Shown: positions 7,941 to 17,068 of the stretch, piece after piece | How positions within the stretch are numbered: position 1 is the stretch's first letter | Layout: every line of letters starts with the position of its first letter | From: Mucilaginibacter sp. UR6-11 | GTDB lineage: Bacteria > Bacteroidota > Bacteroidia > Sphingobacteriales > Sphingobacteriaceae | DNA: 64,000 nt | Assembly (NCBI RefSeq): GCF_020880695.1 | Contig: NZ_JAJIWO010000006.1 | Location: 1-64,000 of the forward strand | Direction: 5' to 3' | The notes under the pieces: model-generated | What the model was told of the DNA's origin: nothing | Databases searched by the model: none | What the model saw: the letters and a program-made list of their open reading frames with translations, nothing else | Made by a program: the position numbers and the translations under genes

Positions 7941-9122
7941 TTAGCCTGCACTTTTCTCTAAAGCCTGAGTAATATCAGCTATTATATCTTCGGCTTTTTC
8001 CAAACCTGTTGATATGCGAATCAGGCCCGGGGTAATACCCACGCTTAAACGCTCGGCGTCCGTTAAACGCGAATGTGTGGTACTTGCCGGATGTGAGGCG
8101 ATGCTGCGTGTGTCACCCAAATTGGCGGTAACAGAAAGCATCTGCAAGGCATCTAAAAACTTGCGGCCGGCTTCTAACCCGCCTTTTATCTCCATACAAA
8201 AAACACCACCACCCATTTTCATCTGTTTTTTGGCGATGGCATATTGTGGGTGCCCCACTAAAAAGGGATATTTTACCGATGAAACACGCGGGTTATTTTG
8301 TAAAGTTTCAGCAACCTTAAGCGCATTTTCGCAATGGCGGGTCATGCGTACATCAAGCGTTTCTAAACTCTTGCTTAATACCCAGGCATTAAACGGCGCT
8401 AAAGCCGGGCCCGTATTACGGCAAAACAGGTAGATCTCTTTTATCAGGTCGGCACGGCCAACTACAATACCGCCAAGCACCCTGCCCTGCCCGTCTATCC
8501 ATTTGGTAGCCGAGTGTACAACAAGGTCGGCACCATATTCAATAGGTTTTTGCAATAAAGGGGTTGCAAAGCAATTATCTACATTTAAAATAAGGTTATG
8601 CTTTTTAGAGAATTTACCCGCCCACTCCAGATCCAGTATCTCCAACTGCGGATTGGTAGGGGTTTCCAGGTAAACCATCTTTGTGTTTGGCTGTACAGCA
8701 GCTTCCCAGGCAGCCTCATCCCCTGCAGGAACTAAAGTGCAGGTAATGCCATAGCGTGGCAAATATTTGGTTACCAGCGTAAATGTACTGCCAAAAACCG
8801 AACTGCAACTTATCATGTGGTCGCCCTGCTTCAGCAATGCAAAAAAGGACCCAAATATGGCGCTCATGCCGGTGGAGGTTGCAAAACCATCCTCGGCACC
8901 TTCCAGGGCGCACATTTTAGCGATAAACTCATCAACGTTAGGATTGCTGAAACGGCTATAGATATTATCGTCTGTTTCATCAGCGAAAGCAGCGCGCATG
9001 GCTTCAGCTTCATCAAAAATAAAGCTACTGGTTAAGTATAAAGGTGTGGAGTGTTCCTGCTGTTGCGTTCGTTCGGTTTGAATGCGTATAGCCTGGGTTA
9101 TCGGGTCTGTTTTAGCTGACAT
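7941..9122 (-). CDS. metZ: O-succinylhomoserine sulfhydrylase-like PLP enzyme
   Basis: 393 residues, Cys/Met metabolism PLP-dependent family. The PLP lysine is Lys207 in SATKWIDGQGR, the GQGR following it being typical of MetZ rather than of cystathionine synthases (GGHSD). Other family motifs are YSRFSNPN (about 55), YLETPTNP (about 151) and NVDNCFATP (about 180). It probably makes homocysteine directly from activated homoserine and sulfide. It follows an OsmC gene by 15 nt, suggesting one transcript. A second family member with cystathionine-synthase features lies at 57.7 kb. Exact substrate (O-succinyl or O-acetyl homoserine) cannot be fixed by reading. Confidence 0.85.
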   Translation of the reverse strand: MSAKTDPITQAIRIQTERTQQQEHSTPLYLTSSFIFDEAEAMRAAFADETDDNIYSRFSNPNVDEFIAKMCALEGAEDGFATSTGMSAIFGSFFALLKQGDHMISCSSVFGSTFTLVTKYLPRYGITCTLVPAGDEAAWEAAVQPNTKMVYLETPTNPQLEILDLEWAGKFSKKHNLILNVDNCFATPLLQKPIEYGADLVVHSATKWIDGQGRVLGGIVVGRADLIKEIYLFCRNTGPALAPFNAWVLSKSLETLDVRMTRHCENALKVAETLQNNPRVSSVKYPFLVGHPQYAIAKKQMKMGGGVFCMEIKGGLEAGRKFLDALQMLSVTANLGDTRSIASHPASTTHSRLTDAERLSVGITPGLIRISTGLEKAEDIIADITQALEKSAG

Positions 9123-9137
9123 TTATATATATGCTTT

Positions 9138-9572
9138 TTATTTAGTAACAGCAGGATGTACAAATACCTGCGTTTTAATCTCGGCGCCGCCTTTTTCTAA
9201 AGTAGCAGCAACCGAACAATATTTATTTACAGAAAGATCCACGGCGCGGTTGGCTTTGTCAGGATCTATGTCGCCGTACAGGTGAAACTCAATGGTAACA
9301 TCTTTCCATAGGGACGGTTCTTTGCCTGCTTCGCGGCCGCCATTGATCACCATTTTATAATCCTTCACGTCCTGCCGCTGTTTCTTTAAAATAGTAATCA
9401 CGTCAATTGCCGAGCATCCGCCCAACCCCATTAGCAGCATTTGCATAGGGCGCACCCCAAAGTTTTCGCCGCCGCTTTCCGGGCTGCTGTCCATATTAAC
9501 CGTATGTCCGTTTTCATCACTTGCAGCAAAGCCGAAGTCGCCGTGCACGCGTTCTAAATTTATAGTAGGCAT
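9138..9572 (-). CDS. OsmC family peroxide-detoxifying protein
   Basis: 144 residues. The two redox cysteines of the OsmC/Ohr fold are present: Cys53 in LMGLGGCSAID and Cys119 in KYCSVAATL. The family reduces organic hydroperoxides with these cysteines in the cytoplasm. The sequence resembles the YhfA-type branch more than classical Ohr. It is 15 nt upstream of metZ on the same strand; thiol chemistry connects the two loosely. Confidence 0.88.
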   Translation of the reverse strand: MPTINLERVHGDFGFAASDENGHTVNMDSSPESGGENFGVRPMQMLLMGLGGCSAIDVITILKKQRQDVKDYKMVINGGREAGKEPSLWKDVTIEFHLYGDIDPDKANRAVDLSVNKYCSVAATLEKGGAEIKTQVFVHPAVTK

Positions 9573-9686
9573 AATCTATGTAACAAGTGTGCTAAGTTAT
9601 AACTTTTGCAGGAGTAAACTTTGGGCTAAATCAACATTTTTGTAATTTTAGCAACATGCTATTGTAAAATAGAGCGATCAAAAAAC

Positions 9687-10112
9687 TCACTCTGCGGGTC
9701 TGTCCTTTACCGGGATAACCAATTTTAGCCCCGACCAAACCTCATTAACTGCGCAAACTTTTATGTCAACCAAACCTATGCTTATCGCGTAATTTCTGAT
9801 GATATCTTCGGTAATATCAGCACTCACTTTTGATGCCTTTTTGGGCCATGATACCCATATTATTCCCGCAGGTTTCAGCTGAGCTTTTAATCGCGGAAGC
9901 AGGTCAATAAATTCAGATTTGTGTTTGGTGAAGAGATGGATAAAATCCTTTTTAACGCCGTCATCACTAACCAACCTGCAGTCATTCGGAAAGTCAGTAA
10001 ACAGATCGAAGTAATTTGACGGCTCATTAATCAGGCATAGGGTAAACCCTGATTTTACACCCAGTTTCTTAGCCAGCGGCGTTCCCGAATATCCTGAAGT
10101 TTGGTTTGTCAT
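9687..10112 (-). CDS. DUF3052 family protein
   Basis: 141 residues, cytoplasmic, no signal peptide. The start YSGTPLAKKLGVKSG and the central LKPAGIIWVSWPKKASKV are the recognised DUF3052 motifs; the fold looks like a degenerate methyltransferase-type alpha/beta domain ending in a conserved VNEVWSGLKLV. Function unknown. Separate from the OsmC gene by 114 bp, and divergent from the next gene. Confidence 0.8.
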   Translation of the reverse strand: MTNQTSGYSGTPLAKKLGVKSGFTLCLINEPSNYFDLFTDFPNDCRLVSDDGVKKDFIHLFTKHKSEFIDLLPRLKAQLKPAGIIWVSWPKKASKVSADITEDIIRNYAISIGLVDIKVCAVNEVWSGLKLVIPVKDRPAE

Positions 10113-10210
10113 CCTTACAGATGTTTATATTTAATTAAAATTGCGTAAAACAACAGTGCTTATCAAATCAAAATTGCATATTTTCACACCGCTATAAATA
10201 CGCTCAACAC

Positions 10211-11452
10211 ATGGCTTTAAATTATATCTGGGTTGCCTTTTTCTTAATTGCGTTTGTTATCGGCCTGATTAAGCTGATATTTTTTGGCGATACAGAAATA
10301 TTTAAACTCATGGCCGAGGGAACTTTTGACACGTCAAAAGCAGCTGTTATGGATATTGCGTTGCCATTGGTGGGGATAATGTCCTTATGGTTGGGGATTA
10401 TGAAAATTGGCGAAAAAGCCGGCGCTATTAATTTCCTGTCGCGCATAGTGGGCCCGTTTTTTAACCGCCTTTTCCCGGAAGTACCTAAAGATCATCCTGC
10501 TGTCGGGCAGATGATGATGAACTTTTCGGCTAACTTATTGGGATTGGATAACGCAGCGACGCCATTTGGCTTAAAAGCGATGAACGGTTTACAGGGGCTT
10601 AATAAGGATAGCGATACGGCGTCAAATGCACAAATCATGTTTTTAACGCTGCACGCTTCCGGCCTGACAATTTTGCCAATTGCCATAATTGCGCAGCGGG
10701 CCATATACCATTCTGCCGACCCTACTGATGTGTTTATCCCCTGTATAATAGCTACCTATGTTGCAACGCTGGCAGGATTAATTGTTGTTAGCATTAGGCA
10801 AAAAATAAACCTGTTTGACCGGGTGGTTGTATCCTGGCTGGGCGGAATAACGGCCGCCATTGGTTTAATGATATGGTATTTTGTGGCTTTTTTAAACAAA
10901 CAGCAGATAGGCGAATTTTCGAAAGTATTTAGCAACATTGTTTACCTGACCATCCCTACGTTATTTATACTGGGCGGATTACGAAAAAAGATAAACATAT
11001 TTGAAGCATTTATTGACGGCGCAAAAGAAGGGTTTGAAGTATCTGTTAAAATTATCCCCTACCTGGTTGGTTTACTGGTTGCTGTGAGCCTTTTCAGGAC
11101 CTGCGGTGCATTAACCTATATTGGCGATGGTTTTAAATGGATATTCGGACATTTCCATAATATAGACACGCGGTTTACCGATGTTATTCCTATTGCTTTT
11201 ATACGCCCGCTAAGCGGCTCGGGTGCCCGGGCAATGATGCTGGATAACCTGAAAACCTTTGGAGTAGACAGCTTTACCGGCCATTTATCGAGCGTGTTAT
11301 ATGGCACGGCCGACACAACTTTTTATATTGTGGCGCTTTATTTCGGCGCGGTAGGCATCAAGAAAACACGCTATGCCATCCCCGCGATGCTTATAGCTGA
11401 TTTTTTCGGGATAATGACAGCTATTTTAATTTCTTACCTATTCTTCGGTTAG
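10211..11452 (+). CDS. Nucleoside recognition (Gate) domain membrane protein, SpmA-SpmB fusion type
   Basis: 413 residues with about ten membrane helices. Two halves each hold a Gate-like domain: NLLGLDNAATPFGLKAM (about 110) in the first half is the SpmA motif, and RPLSGSGARAMMLD (about 334) in the second is the SpmB motif. Bacillus has these as separate spore maturation proteins; Bacteroidota carry the fusion without sporulating, so the role is probably transport of an unknown solute in the inner membrane. It precedes a small membrane-anchored protein on the same strand. Confidence 0.88.
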   Translation: MALNYIWVAFFLIAFVIGLIKLIFFGDTEIFKLMAEGTFDTSKAAVMDIALPLVGIMSLWLGIMKIGEKAGAINFLSRIVGPFFNRLFPEVPKDHPAVGQMMMNFSANLLGLDNAATPFGLKAMNGLQGLNKDSDTASNAQIMFLTLHASGLTILPIAIIAQRAIYHSADPTDVFIPCIIATYVATLAGLIVVSIRQKINLFDRVVVSWLGGITAAIGLMIWYFVAFLNKQQIGEFSKVFSNIVYLTIPTLFILGGLRKKINIFEAFIDGAKEGFEVSVKIIPYLVGLLVAVSLFRTCGALTYIGDGFKWIFGHFHNIDTRFTDVIPIAFIRPLSGSGARAMMLDNLKTFGVDSFTGHLSSVLYGTADTTFYIVALYFGAVGIKKTRYAIPAMLIADFFGIMTAILISYLFFG

Positions 11453-11531
11453 TCTAACCAGTTATATGCTCAACACTGCAAACAGCACCGGAACTATTTT
11501 AAACATTAAAATCTAATACCTTTTTTATAGC

Positions 11532-11966
11532 ATGCCTAACAATTTATCTGAAAACAAAACCCAAGATTATTTAAACCAAAAAGCCAATAAGAAAAAAACC
11601 GGCAACCGGGCGTTGTGGGTGTTCCTGGTATTTATTTTTATCGCGATAACTGTCGTAGTAAAAATAACCCTTACTGGCTCATTAAAACCGGAATTTTTTA
11701 AAGGGATGCCCGGCAGCGATGATGTTTATGCTGTAGCTAAAGAATTTATCCGCCCAACCCTCCGGTCATCAGGCGTCACATTTGCTGACAGTAAATACAA
11801 GTTTGGCAAACAGGCCGATTCTGTTTATGTAATCCAATCATCAGTTGAATCAACAAATGATAACGGCGAAAAGATCAATACTGAATTTAAGATAATTTTA
11901 AAATATAACGGCGGCCAGGTTGACAAGCAAAAGAACTGGACACTGATAGACCTGAGTGAACATTAA
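11532..11966 (+). CDS. Hypothetical single-pass membrane protein
   Basis: 144 residues. A polar, lysine-rich N-terminus (1-27) precedes one membrane helix (about 29-48, WVFLVFIFIAITVVVKI) and an extracytoplasmic domain of about 95 residues ending in KNWTLIDLSEH. I do not recognise the family with certainty. It is 79 bp after the Gate-domain protein and may share its transcript. No cysteine or catalytic pattern stands out. Confidence 0.75.
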   Translation: MPNNLSENKTQDYLNQKANKKKTGNRALWVFLVFIFIAITVVVKITLTGSLKPEFFKGMPGSDDVYAVAKEFIRPTLRSSGVTFADSKYKFGKQADSVYVIQSSVESTNDNGEKINTEFKIILKYNGGQVDKQKNWTLIDLSEH

Positions 11967-11981
11967 GCCGTTAAACCAAAT

Positions 11982-12018
11982 AAAAAAGCAGGCTGAAATT
12001 TTACTTTCGGGCCTGCTT
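11982..12018 (-). terminator. Intrinsic terminator downstream of tetR
   Basis: Arms AAGCAGGC and GCCTGCTT (11986-11993 and 12011-12018) with additional inner pairing GAAA/TTTC. The T-run is on the minus strand, so it ends the TetR gene transcript; it has no T-run on the plus strand. Confidence 0.7.
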
Positions 12019-12185
12019 AATCACTCTAAAACAATCACCTCTTAACTTTAGAAGTATCTTTTATAACTAATATATTGTGTATCGATTATTTACTAAACTA
12101 AAAACTTTAGTCAAAGGTATTAATAAGTTAGCTGTTTAAACTCATAATAAATATTTTTTACGACGAGGTGACAGTGGCCTGTTAG

Positions 12186-12803
12186 TTAATACATTAACCC
12201 TTTAACAAAAATATCAAGCAACATTAATCTTTTGCTATGTATCTCATCAAGATGCTCTTTTTTAGGGAACATAACTTTTTTATGCGACACTGCGCTAACC
12301 CTTACCCCATGCAGGGCATCCAACAGTAAGTCGACAACTTCAATGGGATTAGCAACCGGCTTTATATTTCCTTTATCAGCTTCAATCTTTATGGCCGCGC
12401 TTAACAGCGTCAACTCGGTTTGATGGATCTCTGTTATAATTTCCCAAATGGTATCGGGCAGGTTCTGCTCATTTACCCTGAAAAAATCAAAGAAGTTATA
12501 ATTCTTAACGATAAAATCATGCTGCGCATCTATCTGCGAAATAAAAGCCTCTTTAAGATTATCAAACTGGTTAAGCTTACTTTCAAGCGTTTCAATATAC
12601 TCACCGGCCAGCTTGCGCATAACATCAATATATAACTGGCTTTTATCCGGAAAATAATAATACAATAACGCTTTGGACAAAGACAGATCACCGGCAATTT
12701 CGTTCATCGTGGTTTTTGAATAACCATAATGCAAAAACCTTTGATAAGCCGCATCTAAAATTTTATCTCGCTTGATATCCTGCTGGTCGCTTCCTGAGCT
12801 CAT
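12186..12803 (-). CDS. TetR/AcrR family transcriptional regulator
   Basis: 205 residues. The N-terminal helix-turn-helix (about 13-60: KILDAAYQRFLHYGYSKTTMNEIA ... LLYYYFPDKSQLY when read in parts) is canonical for TetR. The C-terminal ligand domain ends in a long helix. The next gene upstream on the same strand is DUF4126, 156 bp away, and the RND operon lies beyond; the target is not evident. An imperfect dyad directly upstream may be its own operator. Confidence 0.9.
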   Translation of the reverse strand: MSSGSDQQDIKRDKILDAAYQRFLHYGYSKTTMNEIAGDLSLSKALLYYYFPDKSQLYIDVMRKLAGEYIETLESKLNQFDNLKEAFISQIDAQHDFIVKNYNFFDFFRVNEQNLPDTIWEIITEIHQTELTLLSAAIKIEADKGNIKPVANPIEVVDLLLDALHGVRVSAVSHKKVMFPKKEHLDEIHSKRLMLLDIFVKGLMY

Positions 12804-12860
12804 TGTAGATTAATTATTCCAAAAACTGACTATTTAAACAAAATTATCAATAATTCTACA
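12804..12860. repeat. Imperfect dyad upstream of tetR
   Basis: TGTAGA plus AATTATT (12804-12818) is mirrored by AATAATTCTACA (12849-12860), with a 2-nt bulge. It directly abuts the tetR start codon and could be an autoregulatory site or a leader hairpin. AT-rich, so chance is possible. Confidence 0.3.
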
Positions 12861-12959
12861 TTATTAACCTATTATCCCGCCTTTAAGTGTTTAAACTCTC
12901 AAAATTGATACACAAATTACATTGAGATTAAATTCAGATTAGATTCAAATGTACTTTGC

Positions 12960-13445
12960 TCAAGCCAGTCTGGCCAGCTCAATTCCGGCCCCGACCACCA
13001 ATGCGTCCTCTATTGCGCCAATAACCGGATCGATGATCCCGGTGGCTTTAACAGTCGCTTTACGTAAAAAGAAACTGCCAAATGTTGAAGCGACAGCTGC
13101 CGTTCCGCCTAATAAAGCACCGGTAAATGCGTTGCCGCCACTTGCTTTTAATATCCCCGCGCCTGCCAGCGCGCCTGATAGGCACCGGGCAACCAGTACA
13201 ACAGGTTTTATCCGGTTAGGTGTAAAAGGTAATTTATCGCCAACAAACTCTGCCAGCGCCATATATTTTAAACCACTGGCAACAACGTTCGACTGCAAAA
13301 AGCTCAACTTGGATTTTGTCAGGGTTTTAGATTTGTGGTGACTCAATAGATAACTGGTGATTGCAGGAGCAGATGCTGACCGCATCCCCGCCAATGCACC
13401 AACACTTAATACCTGCCAAAATGGTTTCTCTATCTTCAGTTTCAT
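12960..13445 (-). CDS. DUF4126 family membrane protein
   Basis: 161 residues from ATG at 13445 (MKLKIEKPFWQV); a longer in-frame reading adds 39 residues of unlikely composition. Glycine/alanine-rich helices (GALAGMRSASAPA, LSGALAGAGILKASGG, GALLGGTAAVAS) are typical of DUF4126, a small inner-membrane family of unknown function. It ends next to the Gly/Ala-rich C-terminus VVGAGIELARLA. It sits between the RND terminator and a TetR gene; no functional link visible. Confidence 0.75.
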   Translation of the reverse strand: MKLKIEKPFWQVLSVGALAGMRSASAPAITSYLLSHHKSKTLTKSKLSFLQSNVVASGLKYMALAEFVGDKLPFTPNRIKPVVLVARCLSGALAGAGILKASGGNAFTGALLGGTAAVASTFGSFFLRKATVKATGIIDPVIGAIEDALVVGAGIELARLA

Positions 13446-13568
13446 AATTACAAGTTTTTCCACTTCATTCGTCGCAATAACCGTTCCTGAAAAAAAGCAG
13501 AGTTTTAAACAAAATCCATTGGGGCTATAACGGGATGGGCATAGCCGGTTATGGAAGACCATTCAACA

Positions 13569-13602
13569 AAAAAAGACCGGACATTTGTGCCCGGTCTTTT
13601 TT
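13569..13602. terminator. Terminator of the RND efflux operon
   Basis: 12-bp perfect stem AAAAAAGACCGG/CCGGTCTTTTTT around a 10-nt loop, with T-runs on both strands. It lies 24 nt after the RND pump stop codon (minus strand). Confidence 0.9.
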
Positions 13603-13626
13603 ACGATGTGATCTTTGATCCGACAA

Positions 13627-16600
13627 TTATACTTCTGCCAGCTCGGGTTGTGTTTTATGCGGCTGGCTGTTTTTACTAAACCTTGCCTTGATCCGGTAAC
13701 GAATCAGGTACATACATGGAACGAGGATCAGGGTGATAATGGTTGCGAAACCTAACCCAAATATCATTGTCCATGCTAATGGCCCCCAGAATGCAACGTT
13801 ATCGCCACCAAAGTGGATATGCGGCTGGAAATGGGTAAATAATCCAACAAAATCAATATTGAAGCCTACTGCCAACGGTATTAAACCCAATATGGCTGAA
13901 GTAGCTGTTAACAACACCGGGGTCATCCGGGTATGGCCGGCTTCAACAACCGCGTCATGTATGTTTGAGCCACTTTCCATTAACATGTCGGTAAACTCAA
14001 CCAGTAATATCCCGTTACGTACCACAACACCCGCAAGGGCAATGATACCTACACCGGTCATTACAATAGATATGGTCATCTTAAAGATACTCACACCCAG
14101 CAATACACCAATGATACTAAACAATATTTCGCTGAGTATGATCAGCGTTTTACCGGTCGAGTTAAACTGGATCATCAGGATGATCAGGATCAAACCAAAT
14201 GAGGTAGCCAGGGCACCCAGCAGGAAGTTCATAGCTTCTGCCTGGTCTTCCTGGCCGCCGCCCATTTTAATGGTAACGTTAGCCGGTTTTTTAAAGTTGT
14301 TTATCGCCCTTAAAATATTGGCGTTAACTTCATTGATATTATTGGGCTTAATAACATTTGATCCCAGTGTTAACACCCGCCTTTGTTGTTTGTGCTTAAT
14401 GTTACTATAGGTTGTAGTATACCTAACATCTGTAAAAGCAGATATCGGCACCTGGCGTATAGCACCACCTGTGGCTAAGTCGCGGTAAGTGATCTTTAAG
14501 TTCTTTAAAGCGTCCAGATTACCGCGCTGGCTTTCAAGTGCCCGCACTTTTATCTGGTAATCATCTTCCCGCGTATTCCTGAAATCGCCGGCTTTACCGC
14601 CAAATACCGCGGTAGCTAATGTTTGCGTTATCTGGCCGGTGCTTATACCTTCACGGTTGGCACGTTCACGGTCAACGTCAAATACAATTTCGGGTTTATC
14701 AGTTTGCACGTCGGCAATCAGTCCTTCAATACCGGCTATATTTTGTTTAGCCAGGTAGCTTTTCAGGTGATTGGCTGTTTTAACCAGCGTATCTATATTA
14801 TCACCCGCAATTTCAATACTGATATCTTTTTGCACCGGCGGGCCACCGTTTTCCTGGGCCACCGCTATTTTAGCGCCCGGGATTATACCGTCAACAGCCT
14901 TACGTACTTTTGCAAGAACTGCTTTGGTGTCCTTACCATTACGTTTACCAAATTCAACAAACGCAACGGTTATCTTACTCTTGTTCTCGTAATCGCCCTG
15001 ATCTTCATCAGACGGGTCGGCAACGCTGGCCGTAACGTTTGATATGATTGACGATACAATATCCTTATCCGGTTCAACGGCTTCTGCAACACGTTTCTCT
15101 AACTTTTTGGTTACCTCATTGGTGTAAGCCTGGTCGGTACCGATGGGCATGGTTACATACACAAAGGCAAAGTTAGGATCACCCGCCGGGAAAAACTCCA
15201 CTTTTGGCGACCGGGCAACCAGGAAGAATATGGTGAAAATAAATAAGACTACCGTTCCGCCTAATACCACCCACGGGCTTTTAACGGCACGTTCCAGCCA
15301 TCTGGCATACCAATCTTTAAAGCGGGGCCAAAAATTATTTTGGAAACCGTCTATCGCTCTTAATAAAACAAAGTGGTTTAGCAGGTATAACGCTATGATC
15401 AGCACCATAAAGTTACCAAAGCCAAAATTTATCAGATAGCCAACTACGGTGGCTATTACCAGGTACAATAATGAACGCTGTACTTTTTTATCAAATTTTG
15501 GATGATCATGTTCGCCTTCAACATGCGGTTTCATAAAATCAACCGCGAATACCGGGTTAAATAAATACGCTACAACTAATGACGCCAATAACGTTATGAT
15601 TAATGTGATAGGCAGGAAGAACATAAAGTGACCGATCAGGCTATTCCAGAAAGCCAGCGGGATAAACGGAGCAAGTGTGGTCATGGTACCAGAAAACACC
15701 GGTAAGAATACCTCGCCTGCCGCCATCTTGGCAGCCTGCTTAATTGGGATTGCTCCGTTGTTAAAGATCCGGTGCGTGTTTTCAATTACCACAATGGCAT
15801 CATCCACCACAATACCCAAAGCAAGCAAGAAGGAGAACAGCACGATCATGTTTAACGTAAAGCCTATAGCCGGCATCACCAGGAAGGCAATAAAACACGA
15901 CAACGGTACAGACAGCGCCACAAATATGGCGTTGGTGCTACCCATAAAGAACATCAGGATAATGGTAACCAATATAAACCCAATAACAATGGTGTTTATA
16001 AGGTCATTTAAGGTGGTACGTGTTTTGTCTGACTGATCGCCGGTTACGGTAATCTTAAGCCCCTTGGGGAACGTAGTTTTTAATTTTTGCGCAATCAGGC
16101 TATTGATCTTGTCAGAAGCTTCGATCAGGTTCTCGCCGGTACGTTTACTTACGTTAAGGGTGATAACGTTTTTGAAATCCTTACTGTCATTCGTTTTTAA
16201 ACGGGCATAACTCTCCTGCTCTAAAAACGAATCTTTGATCTCCGCTATATCACGCAGGTATATCGGTTGCCCTTTGGGGTTTCTGACTACCATTTCGGCC
16301 ACTTCAGCAGCGCTTTTGTAATCTTTTTTAATGTCGATACTGCGGCGGATACCATCAGTAGTTACGTTACCTGCTGAGGCAATGATATTTTCATTACCAA
16401 TTGCCTGCATAATATCATTAAAAGTTAATTGTACTGCCGCCATTTTATTCATGTCGACATTGACCTGGATCTCGGGCGTTAACGCTCCTACTTCCTCAAC
16501 CCTTGATATTTCTTTATAGCTTTCAATTTCGTCTTTTAAGTTATCCGCATATTCTTTTAACTTTTTCAAGTCGTAATCGCCTGAAATATTTACGTAAAGA

Positions 16601-17043
16601 ATAGGGATATCGGCAACGTTAATATCAGATATAATAGATTCTTTCAGGTTGGCATCATTTTGCGGCAGATCCTGTTTCGCTTTGTCAACGGCTTCCTTAA
16701 CATCAATCTTTGCGTCCCTGATCTTAACATCCGCATTAAATTCGGCTGTTATAACAGAGATGTTTTGTTTTGAGTTTGAGGTTACCTTTTTTAACCCTTT
16801 AAGTGATTTTAATTGCTTCTCTAACTGCCTGGTTACCAGCAACTCAATATTTTGCGGCGATTGGCCGATATAAGGCGTGCTCACAAAAACCTTTGATTGC
16901 GCTATATCCGGGAAATTCTCCTTAGGCAAATTATTGTAGCTGATAAGACCGAGTACCGTTATTAAAAATATCAATACGTATATGGCAGTCTTATTATCAA
17001 TGGCCCAGCTTGATGGCCCAAATTCTTTGTTAAGATCTTTCAT
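13627..17043 (-). CDS. RND efflux pump inner-membrane subunit (AcrB-type)
   Basis: 1138 residues, against about 1040 in AcrB. The proton relay aspartates are present as Asp414 and Asp415 in GIVVDDAIVVIEN of TM4. Two large periplasmic loops (about 45-340 and 620-900) form the porter domain. Between TM6 and TM7 there is an insertion of about 60 residues with two extra hydrophobic segments (LLYLVIATVVGYLI and FMVLIIALYLLNHFVLL), explaining the length. It follows its adaptor by 25 bp. Proton-driven export of drugs, lipids or other hydrophobic compounds through a TolC-type channel is the family role; it lacks the metal-site methionine pattern I would look for in CusA, but substrate is not deduced. 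Confidence 0.93.
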   Translation of the reverse strand: MKDLNKEFGPSSWAIDNKTAIYVLIFLITVLGLISYNNLPKENFPDIAQSKVFVSTPYIGQSPQNIELLVTRQLEKQLKSLKGLKKVTSNSKQNISVITAEFNADVKIRDAKIDVKEAVDKAKQDLPQNDANLKESIISDINVADIPILYVNISGDYDLKKLKEYADNLKDEIESYKEISRVEEVGALTPEIQVNVDMNKMAAVQLTFNDIMQAIGNENIIASAGNVTTDGIRRSIDIKKDYKSAAEVAEMVVRNPKGQPIYLRDIAEIKDSFLEQESYARLKTNDSKDFKNVITLNVSKRTGENLIEASDKINSLIAQKLKTTFPKGLKITVTGDQSDKTRTTLNDLINTIVIGFILVTIILMFFMGSTNAIFVALSVPLSCFIAFLVMPAIGFTLNMIVLFSFLLALGIVVDDAIVVIENTHRIFNNGAIPIKQAAKMAAGEVFLPVFSGTMTTLAPFIPLAFWNSLIGHFMFFLPITLIITLLASLVVAYLFNPVFAVDFMKPHVEGEHDHPKFDKKVQRSLLYLVIATVVGYLINFGFGNFMVLIIALYLLNHFVLLRAIDGFQNNFWPRFKDWYARWLERAVKSPWVVLGGTVVLFIFTIFFLVARSPKVEFFPAGDPNFAFVYVTMPIGTDQAYTNEVTKKLEKRVAEAVEPDKDIVSSIISNVTASVADPSDEDQGDYENKSKITVAFVEFGKRNGKDTKAVLAKVRKAVDGIIPGAKIAVAQENGGPPVQKDISIEIAGDNIDTLVKTANHLKSYLAKQNIAGIEGLIADVQTDKPEIVFDVDRERANREGISTGQITQTLATAVFGGKAGDFRNTREDDYQIKVRALESQRGNLDALKNLKITYRDLATGGAIRQVPISAFTDVRYTTTYSNIKHKQQRRVLTLGSNVIKPNNINEVNANILRAINNFKKPANVTIKMGGGQEDQAEAMNFLLGALATSFGLILIILMIQFNSTGKTLIILSEILFSIIGVLLGVSIFKMTISIVMTGVGIIALAGVVVRNGILLVEFTDMLMESGSNIHDAVVEAGHTRMTPVLLTATSAILGLIPLAVGFNIDFVGLFTHFQPHIHFGGDNVAFWGPLAWTMIFGLGFATIITLILVPCMYLIRYRIKARFSKNSQPHKTQPELAEV

Positions 17044-17068
17044 TATAGATCAAATTAGTTAAGTGTGA

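Noticed and set aside
12949-13341. 130-codon plus-strand ORF opposite DUF4126
   Set aside because: Antisense to the DUF4126 gene and rich in Ala/Pro/Ser mirrored from its Gly/Ala helices.
13733-14410. 225-codon plus-strand open frame opposite the RND pump
   Set aside because: Antisense to a conserved gene; the residues mirror the hydrophobic helices of the pump, giving a Met/Ile/Pro-rich sequence.
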